A stretch of DNA of 64,000 bases from Butyrivibrio sp. MC2013. Lineage in GTDB: Bacteria; Bacillota; Clostridia; Lachnospirales; Lachnospiraceae. Shown here in pieces: positions 41,863-51,332 of this stretch. The stretch is taken from NCBI RefSeq assembly GCF_000424585.1, contig NZ_KE384211.1, positions 268,348 to 332,347 on the forward strand, given 5' to 3'. The position numbers and the translations under genes were made by a program. Every line of letters starts with the position of its first letter. Positions within the stretch are counted from its first letter, which is position 1. The notes beneath the pieces are model-generated. The model was not told the origin of the DNA. It did no database searches and worked only from the letters and a program-made list of their open reading frames with translations.

Positions 41863-42990
41863 TTAATAATTTCCAAGGATCCTGAGTGACCTTGTTTCCT
41901 CGCGAAGTCCCCTTATGGCATTCATAACGCCGCTGTCAGACAGACTTCCCTCGATATCTATAAAGAATCTGTATTCCCAGTCTCTCTCCTCTATTGGCCT
42001 GGATTCGATCCTGGTCATGTTCACATGATTATAATGAAAATGTGAAAGAGCGTGATAGAGACTGCCGGATTCATTGGATACCTCCAGCACCAGGGATATC
42101 TTCCTGGCATCAGGCAGATATATCTTCTGATTGCATACTACGATGAATCTTGTGGAATTGGTATCTGATGAATTGATCTTCTTTTTGAGTATATTCATCT
42201 TGTAGTAGTCCGCAGCATACTCGCTGGCTATGGCAGCCTTTCTCTTGTCATTGTCAGCTGCGATCTTGGCTACTGCAAATGCATTGTTCTTCATGCTGAT
42301 CTGATCCCAGGAAGGGTACTCGGCAAGGAATCTTGATGACTGCATAAGGGACTGAGCATGGGAATATACTTTTTCAATATCTTCTATAGTGGCTCCCGGC
42401 ACTCCTATAAGGCAGTGTTCTATAGGTATGATCTGCTCTCCAACTATATAATTCTCGTATTCTGTGAGCAGGTCATATATCTCTGTCACAATACCCGCAG
42501 ATGAATTTTCGATGGGAAGGACTGCATAATCAGCAGATCCCTCATCTATGGCCACCATAGCATCCCGGAAGGTCTCAACATGGAAATTCTCCACATCTTT
42601 GCCAAAAAAGCTCTGCATTGCAGCCTGGGAATAAGAGCCTTCAGCACCCTGAAAGACCACTCTCATCTTATCTCTCTTAAGGTCCTTAACTTCAATAAAG
42701 GGAAGCCTGCCGCCTCCGCCTGCTTCAGAGAGCTTCTGATACTGGAGCTTTCTGCTGACACTCATGAGCTGGTCAAAAAGTTCTTCTGCACCGTCACCGT
42801 TAAATTCGCTTGTACAGAGCTTTCTTACAGCGCTCTTCTTTTCCTTTTCCCTGGCAGGGTCAAAGACCTTTTTGCCGCTGGATATCTTGTAATCAGCAAC
42901 CTTGCTGCACAGATCCATTCTTTTTTCGTAGAGCTCTACTATCTCTTTGTCTACTTCATCCAGTTTATTTCTAATCTCTTCCAGTTCCAA
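41863..42990 (-). CDS. pheA: Bifunctional chorismate mutase/prephenate dehydratase
   Basis: 375 residues for phenylalanine synthesis. Chorismate mutase AroQ domain (1-85): IRNKLDEVDKEIVELYEKRM. Prephenate dehydratase (about 108-285): MRVVFQGAEGSYSQAAMQSF and VLPIENSSAGIVTEIYDLL, with STRFIVVCNQ at the catalytic Thr. ACT domain (about 295-370): LVLEVSNESGSLYHALSHF and ESRPIEERDWEYRFFIDIEG, for feedback inhibition by Phe. AGAAGGAG site upstream. All parts are complete. Confidence 0.95.
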   Translation of the reverse strand: MELEEIRNKLDEVDKEIVELYEKRMDLCSKVADYKISSGKKVFDPAREKEKKSAVRKLCTSEFNGDGAEELFDQLMSVSRKLQYQKLSEAGGGGRLPFIEVKDLKRDKMRVVFQGAEGSYSQAAMQSFFGKDVENFHVETFRDAMVAIDEGSADYAVLPIENSSAGIVTEIYDLLTEYENYIVGEQIIPIEHCLIGVPGATIEDIEKVYSHAQSLMQSSRFLAEYPSWDQISMKNNAFAVAKIAADNDKRKAAIASEYAADYYKMNILKKKINSSDTNSTRFIVVCNQKIYLPDARKISLVLEVSNESGSLYHALSHFHYNHVNMTRIESRPIEERDWEYRFFIDIEGSLSDSGVMNAIRGLREETRSLRILGNY

Positions 42991-43139
42991 ATCAGACTCC
43001 TTCTAAATCCTTTATCAACTCAAGAAATTAAGATTTTATCATATTAGTTCATATTATTTATCCTATACTTTATGCCGAAATAATAATGGGAAAGGTATAT
43101 CGAAATCCCTAAGGCACAGGTATTGCAAGGAATACCCGC

Positions 43140-43167
43140 TTGACAACCTTGATGCATAGCATATAAT
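43140..43167 (+). promoter_or_regulatory. Consensus promoter of the DUF5050 gene
   Basis: TTGACA (43140-43145) and TATAAT (43162-43167) with 16 bases between. The transcript would have a long leader of about 130 bases before the ATG at 43305, in which no clear structure was found. Confidence 0.75.
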
Positions 43168-43304
43168 GCCGCTTGATCACGTGTTTATGTCAATGATTGT
43201 ACAGCTAGAGCATTATATATGCAATGACAAGACTGCGAAAAACAGCCGTTTTATTTTAGCAATATATTTAGATGCTTTTCTTTTTACGCAGGGAGGCTGT
43301 AATA

Positions 43305-44342
43305 ATGAAAAAGATTTTGAAAATAGTGATAAGCATAATAGTGATAGCCATTGCAGTGGGCTTTGCAGGCATCTATATATACAGGAAGCATGTTCCCATG
43401 AACGATCCGGGGGTCAGGGGCAATACTCCGGGCAACATGAACAACGGCGGCTGGTTCCTGGAATTGGATGGCAAGGTATATTTCAGGAATCTCTATGATT
43501 CAGGCTGTCTCTATTCCATGAATGTCAACGAAGAAAATGTCAGACAGCTCACAGATATGAATGTAGATCACATATCCGGCTACGGACGTTTCCTTTATTT
43601 CTACATGAATTCCAAGAATCTCTCAGGCAGCGGCACAGGCTTTGGCGCTGTCATGCGTATGTACGGCGTATACAGGAGTAATCTTGACGGCTCTTCCCAG
43701 GTATGTCTCTACAGAGGCTATACAGGTGCTCAGAACCTCATAGGCAGCTATGTCTATTTCCAGGAGCTTCAAAAGGAGTTTGGAACATTTAATAAGATAC
43801 GTATAGATAAAACAGATCTCACCAAAGTCTCTAATGATTTTATTGATCCAAGCTGTGCATCAGAGGACGGAGTGATCTATTTTACAGGCATCCTTGAAGA
43901 TCATAATCTATATGCACTTGATACCAAGAACAATGACAAGATCACTACCGTAAAGACCGGTAGCATCTTCTATCCCATATACCATAAGGGCAGCATATAT
44001 TTCATGGACGCTGAAAATGATTACCGTATCAGCAGGCTCGATCCTTCTACAGGTACAGTTACTGCCCTATCAACTCGCCGCGCAGACTGCTTTAACATGA
44101 ATGATAACTACATCTTCTATGCCTGCTCTGTTGATGACAAGCCGGCCCTTCGCGTGATGAGCCTCACAGGAGGCAGCGATGTAGCCGTAATGGAGGGAGT
44201 CTATCACAATATCAACCTCACCTCCCGCTATGTGTATTTCACAGCCTTTGATGATGACACCAAGATCTATCACATGCCCACAAACGGGGCAGCTCCTCCC
44301 AGCGTCTTCACCCCCAAGAACCCCAAGAAACAAGTCCCATGA
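43305..44342 (+). CDS. DUF5050 exported/anchored beta-propeller-like protein
   Basis: 345 residues from MKKILKIVISIIVIAIAVGF (one N-terminal transmembrane or signal anchor; GGGAGG nine bases ahead). The extracellular part contains repeats of the form Y-x-x-x-D-G-x-x-x-x-L, such as KVYFRNLYDSGCLYSMNVNE, YFTGILEDHNLYALDTKNND, YFMDAENDYRISRLDPSTGT and YFTAFDDDTKIYHMPTNG, the DUF5050 (propeller-like) pattern. Ligand unknown. First gene of this part on the plus strand, divergent from pheA. Confidence 0.8.
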   Translation: MKKILKIVISIIVIAIAVGFAGIYIYRKHVPMNDPGVRGNTPGNMNNGGWFLELDGKVYFRNLYDSGCLYSMNVNEENVRQLTDMNVDHISGYGRFLYFYMNSKNLSGSGTGFGAVMRMYGVYRSNLDGSSQVCLYRGYTGAQNLIGSYVYFQELQKEFGTFNKIRIDKTDLTKVSNDFIDPSCASEDGVIYFTGILEDHNLYALDTKNNDKITTVKTGSIFYPIYHKGSIYFMDAENDYRISRLDPSTGTVTALSTRRADCFNMNDNYIFYACSVDDKPALRVMSLTGGSDVAVMEGVYHNINLTSRYVYFTAFDDDTKIYHMPTNGAAPPSVFTPKNPKKQVP

Positions 44343-44373
44343 ACATAGGCAATGACCTTGGGGAAGTTTTTTT
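44321..44373 (+). terminator. Terminator of the DUF5050 gene
   Basis: CCCCAAG near the end of the coding region pairs with CTTGGGG (44357-44363), followed by AAG and TTTTTTT. Confidence 0.6.
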
Positions 44374-44393
44374 AAACATTTGGTCAAATCCTG

Positions 44394-44422
44394 TTGCAGT
44401 TATGAAGACGGCGTGATATCAT
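44394..44422 (+). promoter_or_regulatory. Predicted promoter of the pyrBI operon
   Basis: TTGCAG (44394-44399) and TATCAT (44417-44422) with 17 bases between; it lies just ahead of the leader ORF. Confidence 0.65.
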
Positions 44423-44461
44423 ACCTAAGAAGTAAAAACGAAGCAACAGGAGGCCGGATAT

Positions 44462-44557
44462 ATGTTAAAGCTTTTTAAACTTTCAACTTCCAAGATGTAT
44501 GCCGATCTACCTTCTGTCACTATTTCCATTTTTCATAATAGTCATTATTTTAAATAG
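44462..44557 (+). CDS. Leader peptide of pyrBI, 31 aa
   Basis: AGGAGG (44448-44453) with ideal 8-base spacing precedes ATG of a 31-codon ORF starting MLKLFKLSTSKMYADLPSVT. The second half is U-rich in RNA (ATTTCCATTTTTCATAATAG and on). The stop is 10 bases before a terminator hairpin and 79 bases before pyrB. This copies the layout of the enterobacterial pyrBI leader, where polymerase slows at U tracts when UTP is low and the following ribosome prevents termination. The peptide sequence itself is not the E. coli one. Confidence 0.7.
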   Translation: MLKLFKLSTSKMYADLPSVTISIFHNSHYFK

Positions 44558-44567
44558 TTTATAACAG

Positions 44568-44603
44568 GAAGAGATATTTATTCATAATATCTCTTCTTTT
44601 TTT
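44568..44603 (+). terminator. Attenuator of pyrBI
   Basis: Perfect 11-bp stem GAAGAGATATT/AATATCTCTTC, 7-base loop and seven Ts, between leader ORF and pyrB. Confidence 0.88.
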
Positions 44604-44636
44604 GGGAACAGTTAACAGCACAGAAAAGAGGCAAGC

Positions 44637-45596
44637 ATGAATAATTTACGACATTTGATGAGTCCAATGGATTTTAGTCTTCAGGAGCTGGATGAAATGT
44701 TTGATCTGGCTGCCGACATTGAGAAAAACATGAAGGATTATTCCCATATGTGCGACGGCAAGATCCTGGCCACCTGCTTTTACGAGCCCAGCACCAGGAC
44801 CAGACTCTCCTTTGAGACAGCAATGCTCAGACTTGGCGGTCAGGTAATAGGCTTCTCTGATGCCGGATCATCCTCCGCAGCCAAGGGCGAAAGCGTATCC
44901 GATACTATAAGGGTCATCTCCTGTTTTGCAGATATTTGCGCCATGAGACATCCAAAGGAGGGCGCTCCCATGGTAGCCGCAGCCAGATCCTCGATTCCCG
45001 TGATCAATGCAGGTGACGGCGGCCATCAGCATCCCACACAGACTCTCACAGATCTGCTCACCATCAGATCTCTCCATGGAAGCCTTGAGGGCTTTACTAT
45101 TGGTCTTTGCGGAGATCTGAAGTTTGGCAGGACTGTACATTCCCTGATCAACGCCCTTTGCAGATATGACAATATCAATTTCATATTCATATCTCCCGAA
45201 GAGCTCAGAGTTCCTGATTATATCACAGAGAAGCTGGATAAGCTGGGAGTCAGCTACAGAGAAGTCATCAAGCTGGAAGATGTAATGCCGGAGCTTGATT
45301 TCCTCTACATGACCAGAGTTCAGAGAGAACGCTTCTTTAACGAAGAGGATTACGTAAGGTTAAAGGATTTCTATATCCTGGACAAGAATAAGATGAACAT
45401 GGCCAAGGACAGTCTCAATGTCCTTCACCCCCTTCCAAGGGTAAACGAGATATCTGTAGAAGTAGATGATGACAAGAGGGCAGCATATTTCAAGCAGGTA
45501 CAATACGGGCTCTATGTCAGAATGGCCCTCATACTGACGCTTTTGGGGATAAAGGGTAGAAACACAGCTTCTGATAAGGAGGATGCAAATGCTTAA
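44637..45596 (+). CDS. pyrB: Aspartate carbamoyltransferase catalytic subunit
   Basis: First committed step of pyrimidine synthesis (carbamoyl phosphate plus aspartate). 319 residues; carbamoyl-phosphate loop [16 protein letters not shown] near residues 46-61, [17 protein letters not shown] near 128-144, the [11 protein letters not shown] motif near 263. GAGGCAAGC site upstream. Overlaps the next gene pyrI by 8 bp. Length and motifs are complete; with PyrI it should form a regulated ATCase as in enterobacteria. Confidence 0.97.
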   Translation: MNNLRHLMSPMDFSLQELDEMFDLAADIEKNMKDYSHMCDGKILATCFYEPSTRTRLSFETAMLRLGGQVIGFSDAGSSSAAKGESVSDTIRVISCFADICAMRHPKEGAPMVAAARSSIPVINAGDGGHQHPTQTLTDLLTIRSLHGSLEGFTIGLCGDLKFGRTVHSLINALCRYDNINFIFISPEELRVPDYITEKLDKLGVSYREVIKLEDVMPELDFLYMTRVQRERFFNEEDYVRLKDFYILDKNKMNMAKDSLNVLHPLPRVNEISVEVDDDKRAAYFKQVQYGLYVRMALILTLLGIKGRNTASDKEDANA

Positions 45597-46032
45597 CGTA
45601 GGTAAGATTGAAGAAGGTTTTGTACTGGATCACATAGAAGCAGGCAAGAGCATGTCCATTTACAGGCATCTGGGCCTGGATAAGCTGGACTGCACAGTAG
45701 CCATTATCAAAAATGCCAGATCCCAGGCCATGGGACGCAAGGATATCCTTAAGGTAGAATGTGATATTGACAGCATGGATCTGAATATTCTGGCCTTCAT
45801 CGACCACAATATCACGGTAAATGTGATCAAGGATGGAGAGATCATAGAAAAGAGAGCTCTCACTCTTCCTACCAAGATCAAGGGAGTGCTCCATTGCCAC
45901 AATCCCAGATGCATCACTTCCATCGAGCAGGGACTGCCGCATATCTTCTATCTGGCTGACGAAGCCAATGAGATCTATCGCTGCAAGTACTGCGATGAGA
46001 AATATTCAGATAAGGCCGTATATTTCAATTGA
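45589..46032 (+). CDS. pyrI: Aspartate carbamoyltransferase regulatory subunit
   Basis: 147 residues from [21 protein letters not shown]-terminal nucleotide-binding (ACT-like) domain and C-terminal zinc domain with cysteines in HCHNPRC and [10 protein letters not shown] (C-x4-C and C-x2-C). Binds ATP/CTP/UTP and tunes PyrB. The ATG at 45589 is preferred to that at 45583 because AAGGAGG would otherwise touch the start codon; the site lies within the end of pyrB. Confidence 0.95.
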   Translation: MLNVGKIEEGFVLDHIEAGKSMSIYRHLGLDKLDCTVAIIKNARSQAMGRKDILKVECDIDSMDLNILAFIDHNITVNVIKDGEIIEKRALTLPTKIKGVLHCHNPRCITSIEQGLPHIFYLADEANEIYRCKYCDEKYSDKAVYFN

Positions 46033-46097
46033 TCATTTTCAGCAAATAAATAAATAAATGATCCGTACATGTATATATATGATATTCCGAATCAAAA

Positions 46098-46137
46098 AAG
46101 GAGCTACCTGCTAATAATCTTAGCCAGGAAGCTCCTT
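46098..46137. terminator. Bidirectional terminator between pyrI and CAP gene
   Basis: AAGGAGCT..CCTG / CAGG..AGCTCCTT hairpin with AT-rich flanks on both sides; it serves the two convergent genes. Confidence 0.75.
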
Positions 46138-46175
46138 AATAATTTTAATCATATTTAATTCTGATCATCAGCAGA

Positions 46176-46736
46176 TCAATAGCCAAATTCCTGCGCCCAA
46201 TACCAACCATTAGGCCCCTGATAAATAGCAATGCCGATAGTCTTGAATCCGCCGTAGAGGATGTTGGCCTTATGTGTAGGGCTGTTCATCCAGGCAGCTG
46301 TAACTGTATCAGCTGAATTATAGAGCTTTGCAAGATTTTCGCCATACTGAAGTGCGGAATTAACTGTCCACCAGTCTGATCCGTTAGGCCTTGTATGTGA
46401 GAAGCTCGTAGTGATCTCATTAGCTCTAACTGCTGCAGCCTGTGCCAGTCCATCGCTCCAGGTAAGTGCTGAGAGTCCTGCATTGGCTCTGTGTGTATTT
46501 ACAAGGTTAAATGCTGCTGTAACAGCTGCTGATACCTCTTCAGGTGTAGCATAGCTACCCGCAAGAGCAATAGCAGGTTCATCAATATATATCTCGCCAG
46601 CACCTACACCCTTGCCACGCAGTGCAGCTACATCATCAATCCCGGCATCTCTTGCTCCGCAGGCCACTGTCAGACCAATAAGTGCAACCGCTAAAATACT
46701 GGAAAATACCCTTTTCATCCTCTCGTTCATTTTCAT
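46176..46736 (-). CDS. CAP/SCP-domain lipoprotein
   Basis: 186 residues. Signal peptide RVFSSILAVALIGLTVAC with a lipobox-like LTVAC, so probably lipid-anchored. The CAP domain (about 65-186) has VNTHRANAGLSALTWSDGLA, ITTSFSHTRPNGSDWWTVN, and NSPTHKANILYGGFKTIGIA, i.e. the conserved His-Glu-type cavity residues (HTR, GENLAKLY, HKANIL). Function of bacterial CAP proteins is generally unknown. Own promoter 46782-46810. Confidence 0.87.
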   Translation of the reverse strand: MKMNERMKRVFSSILAVALIGLTVACGARDAGIDDVAALRGKGVGAGEIYIDEPAIALAGSYATPEEVSAAVTAAFNLVNTHRANAGLSALTWSDGLAQAAAVRANEITTSFSHTRPNGSDWWTVNSALQYGENLAKLYNSADTVTAAWMNSPTHKANILYGGFKTIGIAIYQGPNGWYWAQEFGY

Positions 46737-46781
46737 ATCGAATCCTTTCGAGCTATGCTCAATATTTTCTACTAGAATCTT

Positions 46782-46810
46782 ACCATATTTTAATCATATT
46801 TTCAAGTCAA
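46782..46810 (-). promoter_or_regulatory. Predicted promoter of the CAP gene
   Basis: On the minus strand TTGACT (46805-46810) and TATGGT (46782-46787) with 17 bases between, in a very AT-rich gap of 262 bp that has no other gene. Confidence 0.55.
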
Positions 46811-46998
46811 TAATACATTCCCAAGGTCAAAATATGATATTTTTGATATTTTTTTAACGATATTACGAACTTTAGCTGATTGTTTTATCGACATAAGTAC
46901 CATGTCAGACTATAGGTTTTATGAGCTTTTCAAAGAAAAATTTAACGGTTTTCAAACATTTCATGAGCATTTAAATGATTTTTTACAAGATCACATTT

Positions 46999-47955
46999 TC
47001 ATCCTATAAAAGTCCTGATCTTGACCAGATGTATTACAAGTCTGCTGCTGGTGCCCGCAGGCCCGGAACAGGTAGAGAGATTCAGTATCTCAGGCCTGTT
47101 GTCAAAGGATACATCAATGGGGCATTTATAGCTGCCCAGCTTTTTCATCCTGCTCACATAGGCATCATAAGCCTCGTCGTTTGCTATGACGCCGTATACA
47201 TCAGGATTACCTGACTGAGTCCTCTCATATGCATATACCACATATTGAAATACTGCGTCCTTGGTATAAATATAGACATAAAGAGGCTCTTTCTCCAAAG
47301 TGTCCTTATCCGTTGTCTTGTATATACCATCAAGAGAGCCAAACATGCTGCCGTTTCTCATATTATGACCAAAGAGAAAATCAGAGTAGCCTTCAAAATA
47401 CTCGTTTGAGGCCAAATCCATAAATATGCAGCCCGCACTGTTTTTCTGCCTGTCATAGGTAAGATGGAGATACTCATCCTTGCTGTTTTCTTTGACTATA
47501 GGATAGTTTAATGTAAAGTCATACTTGTCATCCACCACGTCAAAGTCCCAGTATATCCAGCCTATATAGTCACTGTTACTGCTCTCTAGCAGATCATTAT
47601 TAACATACAAGCGCGGAAATTCAATATCCTCAGACACAGCGCCTTCTTCAGTATAGTCATCAAAGATGGCATACTTCTTCTCGGGCTCCGGTATTGCCAT
47701 GACTACATCTGTTTCCAGCTCTTCATAGTCCTTTACAGCTCTTGCCCTCTCGCTCTCTTCCGTATATATAGAATAAGCCTCATATACTATAATGCATAAC
47801 AAAATTATGATCAGTATATAACGAAGAGCGGACAGGACCTTTCTCCTGCCGCTCTTTTTTTGACCGTTATCACTCTCGTCCTCTTGAGGCACAGCTGAAT
47901 CCTTTATTTCTTCCTGAGCTATATTCTTACTGTCTTCATTAAGATCTTTTGACAT
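46999..47955 (-). CDS. srtB: Class B sortase
   Basis: 318-residue membrane-anchored transpeptidase. A cytoplasmic acidic N-terminus is followed by one TM helix (ALRYILIIILLCIIVYEAYS, about 40-62). Sortase fold: IGWIYWDFDVVDDKYDFTLN, FLFGHNMRNGSMFGSLDGIY with catalytic His, ILNLSTCSGPAGTSSRLVIH with catalytic Cys at about 296 and Arg about nine residues later. Long cytoplasmic N-terminus is usual for Lachnospiraceae class B enzymes. No LPxTG- or NPxTG-type substrate was found in the window. Confidence 0.92.
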   Translation of the reverse strand: MSKDLNEDSKNIAQEEIKDSAVPQEDESDNGQKKSGRRKVLSALRYILIIILLCIIVYEAYSIYTEESERARAVKDYEELETDVVMAIPEPEKKYAIFDDYTEEGAVSEDIEFPRLYVNNDLLESSNSDYIGWIYWDFDVVDDKYDFTLNYPIVKENSKDEYLHLTYDRQKNSAGCIFMDLASNEYFEGYSDFLFGHNMRNGSMFGSLDGIYKTTDKDTLEKEPLYVYIYTKDAVFQYVVYAYERTQSGNPDVYGVIANDEAYDAYVSRMKKLGSYKCPIDVSFDNRPEILNLSTCSGPAGTSSRLVIHLVKIRTFIG

Positions 47956-48014
47956 AATACCTGACCTTTCGTCTGATCATATTCAGTCACAAGTGCAGGG
48001 ATGCTTATACAAGA

Positions 48015-48869
48015 TCACAGCTTGCCGCTGTGGCCTGCATGGCTGTGACCGGAAGATGCATGATGCATGGTGGTATGACCACCACCTCCCGAAGACTTAT
48101 TATCATCATGCTGAATCTTTGTCCTTGATACATTCTTTCTCAGGAAGAGATCCTGTCTGCCTGTAAGATTCATACCACCGGGATTCTTGTACATACCGGC
48201 ACTGTCATTCTTGACTACATTCTTAAGCGCAGCCTTCATGGAACTGACAGGAGCCATGCCAAAGAGTCCGCCGCCCAACAGGCATATCAGCCATTTCCAC
48301 CAGGCAACTCCACTGATACCCTTATCCTTCTCACCATACTGATCATATGTAGATTCGCCATTTTCATAAGCTCTGCAGATCTTATCACAGCCTGCAGAGA
48401 AACTCGCAAAGGCATCATAATATCTGCCATCCCTCAGATATGGTATATACATATCATCAAGAGCTGTCTGGGCATTATCAGTAAATATCCCGGCTGCAGC
48501 ATTCTCGATCACTACAGCGTAGGTCCTCTCGGTAGGGCAAAAGGCAAGTAGTATAGCCTTAACGGCTTCATCACCTGCAAAGCCCCAGTCATTGTAATCC
48601 ATAACGTCATCGCCGTAATAGAGGATGTCAGACTGCTCATAGGACTCCACGGTCACAACAGCTATCTGCAGATCATGAGCTGCTCCGTCAGACTCCAGTT
48701 TTTCCAAGAGCCCCATCTCCTCTTCTGTCGATAAGAGGTCCGCTTCATCCTGTACAAATCCATAGTTGCCATACTGCCCTATGTGATCATCTGCATGAGC
48801 CTTCAAGCAAGGAAGGCCCACAAGAGATATCACGCAGGCAATAAGCGCAGCGTTTTTTAATATTTTCAT
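48015..48869 (-). CDS. TPM domain membrane protein (YdjH-like)
   Basis: 284 residues: signal peptide (LKNAALIACVISLVGLPCLK), TPM domain (about 35-165: YGFVQDEADLLSTEEEMGLL; LQIAVVTVESYEQ), one TM segment (VAWWKWLICLLGGGLFGMAP) and a Gly/His/Ser-rich tail (GGGGHTTMHHASSGHSHAGH). TPM proteins (also TLP18.3/Psb32 type) act in membrane-protein quality or stress. Follows the zinc-ribbon gene by 14 bp. Confidence 0.85.
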   Translation of the reverse strand: MKILKNAALIACVISLVGLPCLKAHADDHIGQYGNYGFVQDEADLLSTEEEMGLLEKLESDGAAHDLQIAVVTVESYEQSDILYYGDDVMDYNDWGFAGDEAVKAILLAFCPTERTYAVVIENAAAGIFTDNAQTALDDMYIPYLRDGRYYDAFASFSAGCDKICRAYENGESTYDQYGEKDKGISGVAWWKWLICLLGGGLFGMAPVSSMKAALKNVVKNDSAGMYKNPGGMNLTGRQDLFLRKNVSRTKIQHDDNKSSGGGGHTTMHHASSGHSHAGHSGKL

Positions 48870-48883
48870 CTCCTGCTCCCTTC

Positions 48884-49975
48884 TTATATCTTGAAGATCA
48901 TCTCAAAAATGATCATTGCAAGTGCAGCAATACCTGCATAGATAAAGTAATATTTCTTTACAAGGCCCTCATCCGCAGGGAGGTCGCCGATAAATTTGCC
49001 GGTCTGACCATTCATGGCAAAAAGGTAGCGCTGCCCCTTATATGTAGTATTTAGGAGCCAGACAGGATAAAGTGCGTAGTTGACCTTCTTTTCATCAATA
49101 TTGATGGTGTTATTCACAACATGAACAGATGAATAGCCTGACACTGAGGCCCTCATATCAGATGAAAAGCTGTTGGTGATACGCTGTCTTGCCCTCTTGG
49201 CGCATTCTGCCTCACTGACATCATACTGATTGGCAACATATCCGGCCAGATAAGCTTCATCATAGGCTACAAGCCCTTCCTTATTGAAGGGCTCAATAGC
49301 CTCTGTGAGTTCATCCGGCATATGGCTGGAGCCATCTACAGGAACCATGGTAAATGACTCATTGCCATCTCTGGACACACTGTAATGACTGGTCTCTGTA
49401 TAAGCATAATCCTTATCGGACCAGGTCCTTACCTTGGTACATTCTGCATCCAGATGTCCCTGAGCACTGGCATCAAAGAGCCAGTAAGGGATATATACAC
49501 CCTTGATCTCGTCTATATGACTTTCATTGGTAAAAGCTTTGGGTACCAGTTTTTTGCTTTTAGCATATTCCCTGTATTTATCCTTGGCCTGCTGCTTTGT
49601 AAGCTTAAAGGGAATGATATAATCAGGCTTTCTGCCTTTGGTAAATACTTCTTTGAAAGTAACGTTATTACCGCAAAAAGGACATGTAGCCGCCCCCTGA
49701 GTCTTATCAGCTATGATCTCACCGCCGCAGGACTGGCACAGATATACGTTTTTATCCTCGCCAAAACCGGCATTATCAGCATCCTCTGCAGTCATCTGAT
49801 CATGAAAACCACCGGGTGCATGGTTAGCAGACTCAGATTCCTTTTTGGATACCATTTTCTTATATTCATCAACCGATATGACAGTATCACAAAACTGACA
49901 TTTGAGCTTCTGGAGCGAAGCATCAAACTCCATCACACCGGCGCAGGCAGGGCATTCATATTCGTGTGCTGCCAT
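48884..49975 (-). CDS. TFIIB-type zinc-ribbon membrane protein (YdjG-like)
   Basis: 363 residues. Two zinc ribbons in the N-terminal 115 residues: YECPACAGVMEF..LKCQFCD and YLCQSCGGEI..TCPFCGNNVTF. Then a globular region (KPDYIIPFKLTKQQAKDKYR; GVYIPYWLFDASAQGHLDAE) and a C-terminal TM helix (YYFIYAGIAALAMIIFEMIF). Matches YdjG-like proteins. It lies between the SPFH and TPM genes. Confidence 0.85.
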   Translation of the reverse strand: MAAHEYECPACAGVMEFDASLQKLKCQFCDTVISVDEYKKMVSKKESESANHAPGGFHDQMTAEDADNAGFGEDKNVYLCQSCGGEIIADKTQGAATCPFCGNNVTFKEVFTKGRKPDYIIPFKLTKQQAKDKYREYAKSKKLVPKAFTNESHIDEIKGVYIPYWLFDASAQGHLDAECTKVRTWSDKDYAYTETSHYSVSRDGNESFTMVPVDGSSHMPDELTEAIEPFNKEGLVAYDEAYLAGYVANQYDVSEAECAKRARQRITNSFSSDMRASVSGYSSVHVVNNTINIDEKKVNYALYPVWLLNTTYKGQRYLFAMNGQTGKFIGDLPADEGLVKKYYFIYAGIAALAMIIFEMIFKI

Positions 49976-50015
49976 TCTATTCCTCCAAAATCCTAGTTAA
50001 TACTTTATGTCAATC

Positions 50016-51212
50016 TCATGGCCTGGGCTGTCCGCAATTAGAACAGAACTTACCGCTGTTCACAGCACCGCAGGAACAGGTCCAGTTAGCAGAGGGAGCA
50101 GGCTGACCGCAATTAGAACAGAACTTGCCTGTATTGGTAGCACCACATGCGCATGTCCATGCTCCTGCCTGGGATGAAGGAGCCATCTGAGGCTGTGCCT
50201 GAGCCTGCTGAGCTGCCATCTGATAGAGGCTGTTTTGCTGTGCCTGACCCATCTGAGCTGCAGCATTCATATTGGCAAATGCAAACATAGGACCTGTAGC
50301 TGTATTCTTGGCAGCATCCCTCATAGCATCAGCTGTAGCTGCGTTCATATTGGCAGCGCCCATTGCTGCATTGGTAAATACTGCTGTCTCCTGCAGCTTC
50401 TTGATCCTGTTCTCATCCTCTTCGGGAATGGTAACAGAGCTGATACCAAAGTTTACGATAACGATACCGCGCTTATCTCTCCAGTCCTTGGACAATACAT
50501 CATTAAGAGCATTAGCGATCTCCATTGTATGTCCCGGAAGGGATGAATATCTGATGCCCATCTCACTGATCTGAGCCAGAGCAGGCTGCATAGCTGTAAG
50601 GAGCTCGCTCTTAAGCTGTGACTCGATCTCATCTCTTGTATAGCTGCCTTCAAAGTTGCCGCATACATTCTTATAGAAAAGAAGGGGATCCTCAATCCTG
50701 AAGCTGTATTCACCATGAGCCTTAAGCTTGGTGTCCAGATCCAGCCCTGTATTCTTATCCACAACACGGAAAGGAATGGGATTAGCTGTGCCGTACTTGT
50801 TACCCATTATTTCCTTTGTATTGAAGAAGTATACTCTCTGATCTGTGCCTGTATTGCCACCAAAGGATACTCTCTTAAAGAACTGCTCAAAGGTCTTGCC
50901 AATATTGGCAGAAAGCTTGCCATAGAAAAGTGAAGGCTCACTGCTCTTGTCATATGTAAACTGACCTGCTTCTGCACAAAGTTCAACCACCTGGCCCTGG
51001 TCAACAATGACCATGCACTGTCCTTCATTGACTGCAATAATAGAACCGTCACTGATAATATTATTGCTTCCCTTCTTATTACCTCTGTCAGTCTTCTTCA
51101 GAGCCCTGCATGCCAGAACAGTCTCATCCATAGAATCACAGTAGAAATAATCTCTCCAGGAATCTGCAAGAACATCTTTTGCTGAACCGATACCAACTGC
51201 TAATAAACCCAT
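50016..51212 (-). CDS. SPFH-domain zinc-ribbon protein (YdjI-like)
   Basis: 398 residues. N-terminal SPFH/virion-core-like domain (MGLLAVGIGSAKDVLADSWR; YFFNTKEIMGNKYGTANPIP), an Ala/Gln/Met-rich spacer, and two C-terminal zinc ribbons (WTCACGATNTGKFCSNCGQP and WTCSCGAVNSGKFCSNCGQP, almost identical duplicates). In B. subtilis the ydjF-ydjG-ydjH-ydjI operon combines PspA, zinc ribbon, TPM and SPFH proteins; here the order is SPFH, zinc ribbon, TPM and no PspA gene is adjacent. Likely membrane-stress function by analogy. Confidence 0.87.
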   Translation of the reverse strand: MGLLAVGIGSAKDVLADSWRDYFYCDSMDETVLACRALKKTDRGNKKGSNNIISDGSIIAVNEGQCMVIVDQGQVVELCAEAGQFTYDKSSEPSLFYGKLSANIGKTFEQFFKRVSFGGNTGTDQRVYFFNTKEIMGNKYGTANPIPFRVVDKNTGLDLDTKLKAHGEYSFRIEDPLLFYKNVCGNFEGSYTRDEIESQLKSELLTAMQPALAQISEMGIRYSSLPGHTMEIANALNDVLSKDWRDKRGIVIVNFGISSVTIPEEDENRIKKLQETAVFTNAAMGAANMNAATADAMRDAAKNTATGPMFAFANMNAAAQMGQAQQNSLYQMAAQQAQAQPQMAPSSQAGAWTCACGATNTGKFCSNCGQPAPSANWTCSCGAVNSGKFCSNCGQPRP

Positions 51213-51332
51213 CTTATTCCTCCTTTATTAAGTTAACTTGTCATTATTTTCATGGAAATTAGGGCTAGAATCACGCCCTGTAAAATATATTGTATCAATA
51301 ATTACAGACTTTTTCACCTGCAATTCAGAAAA

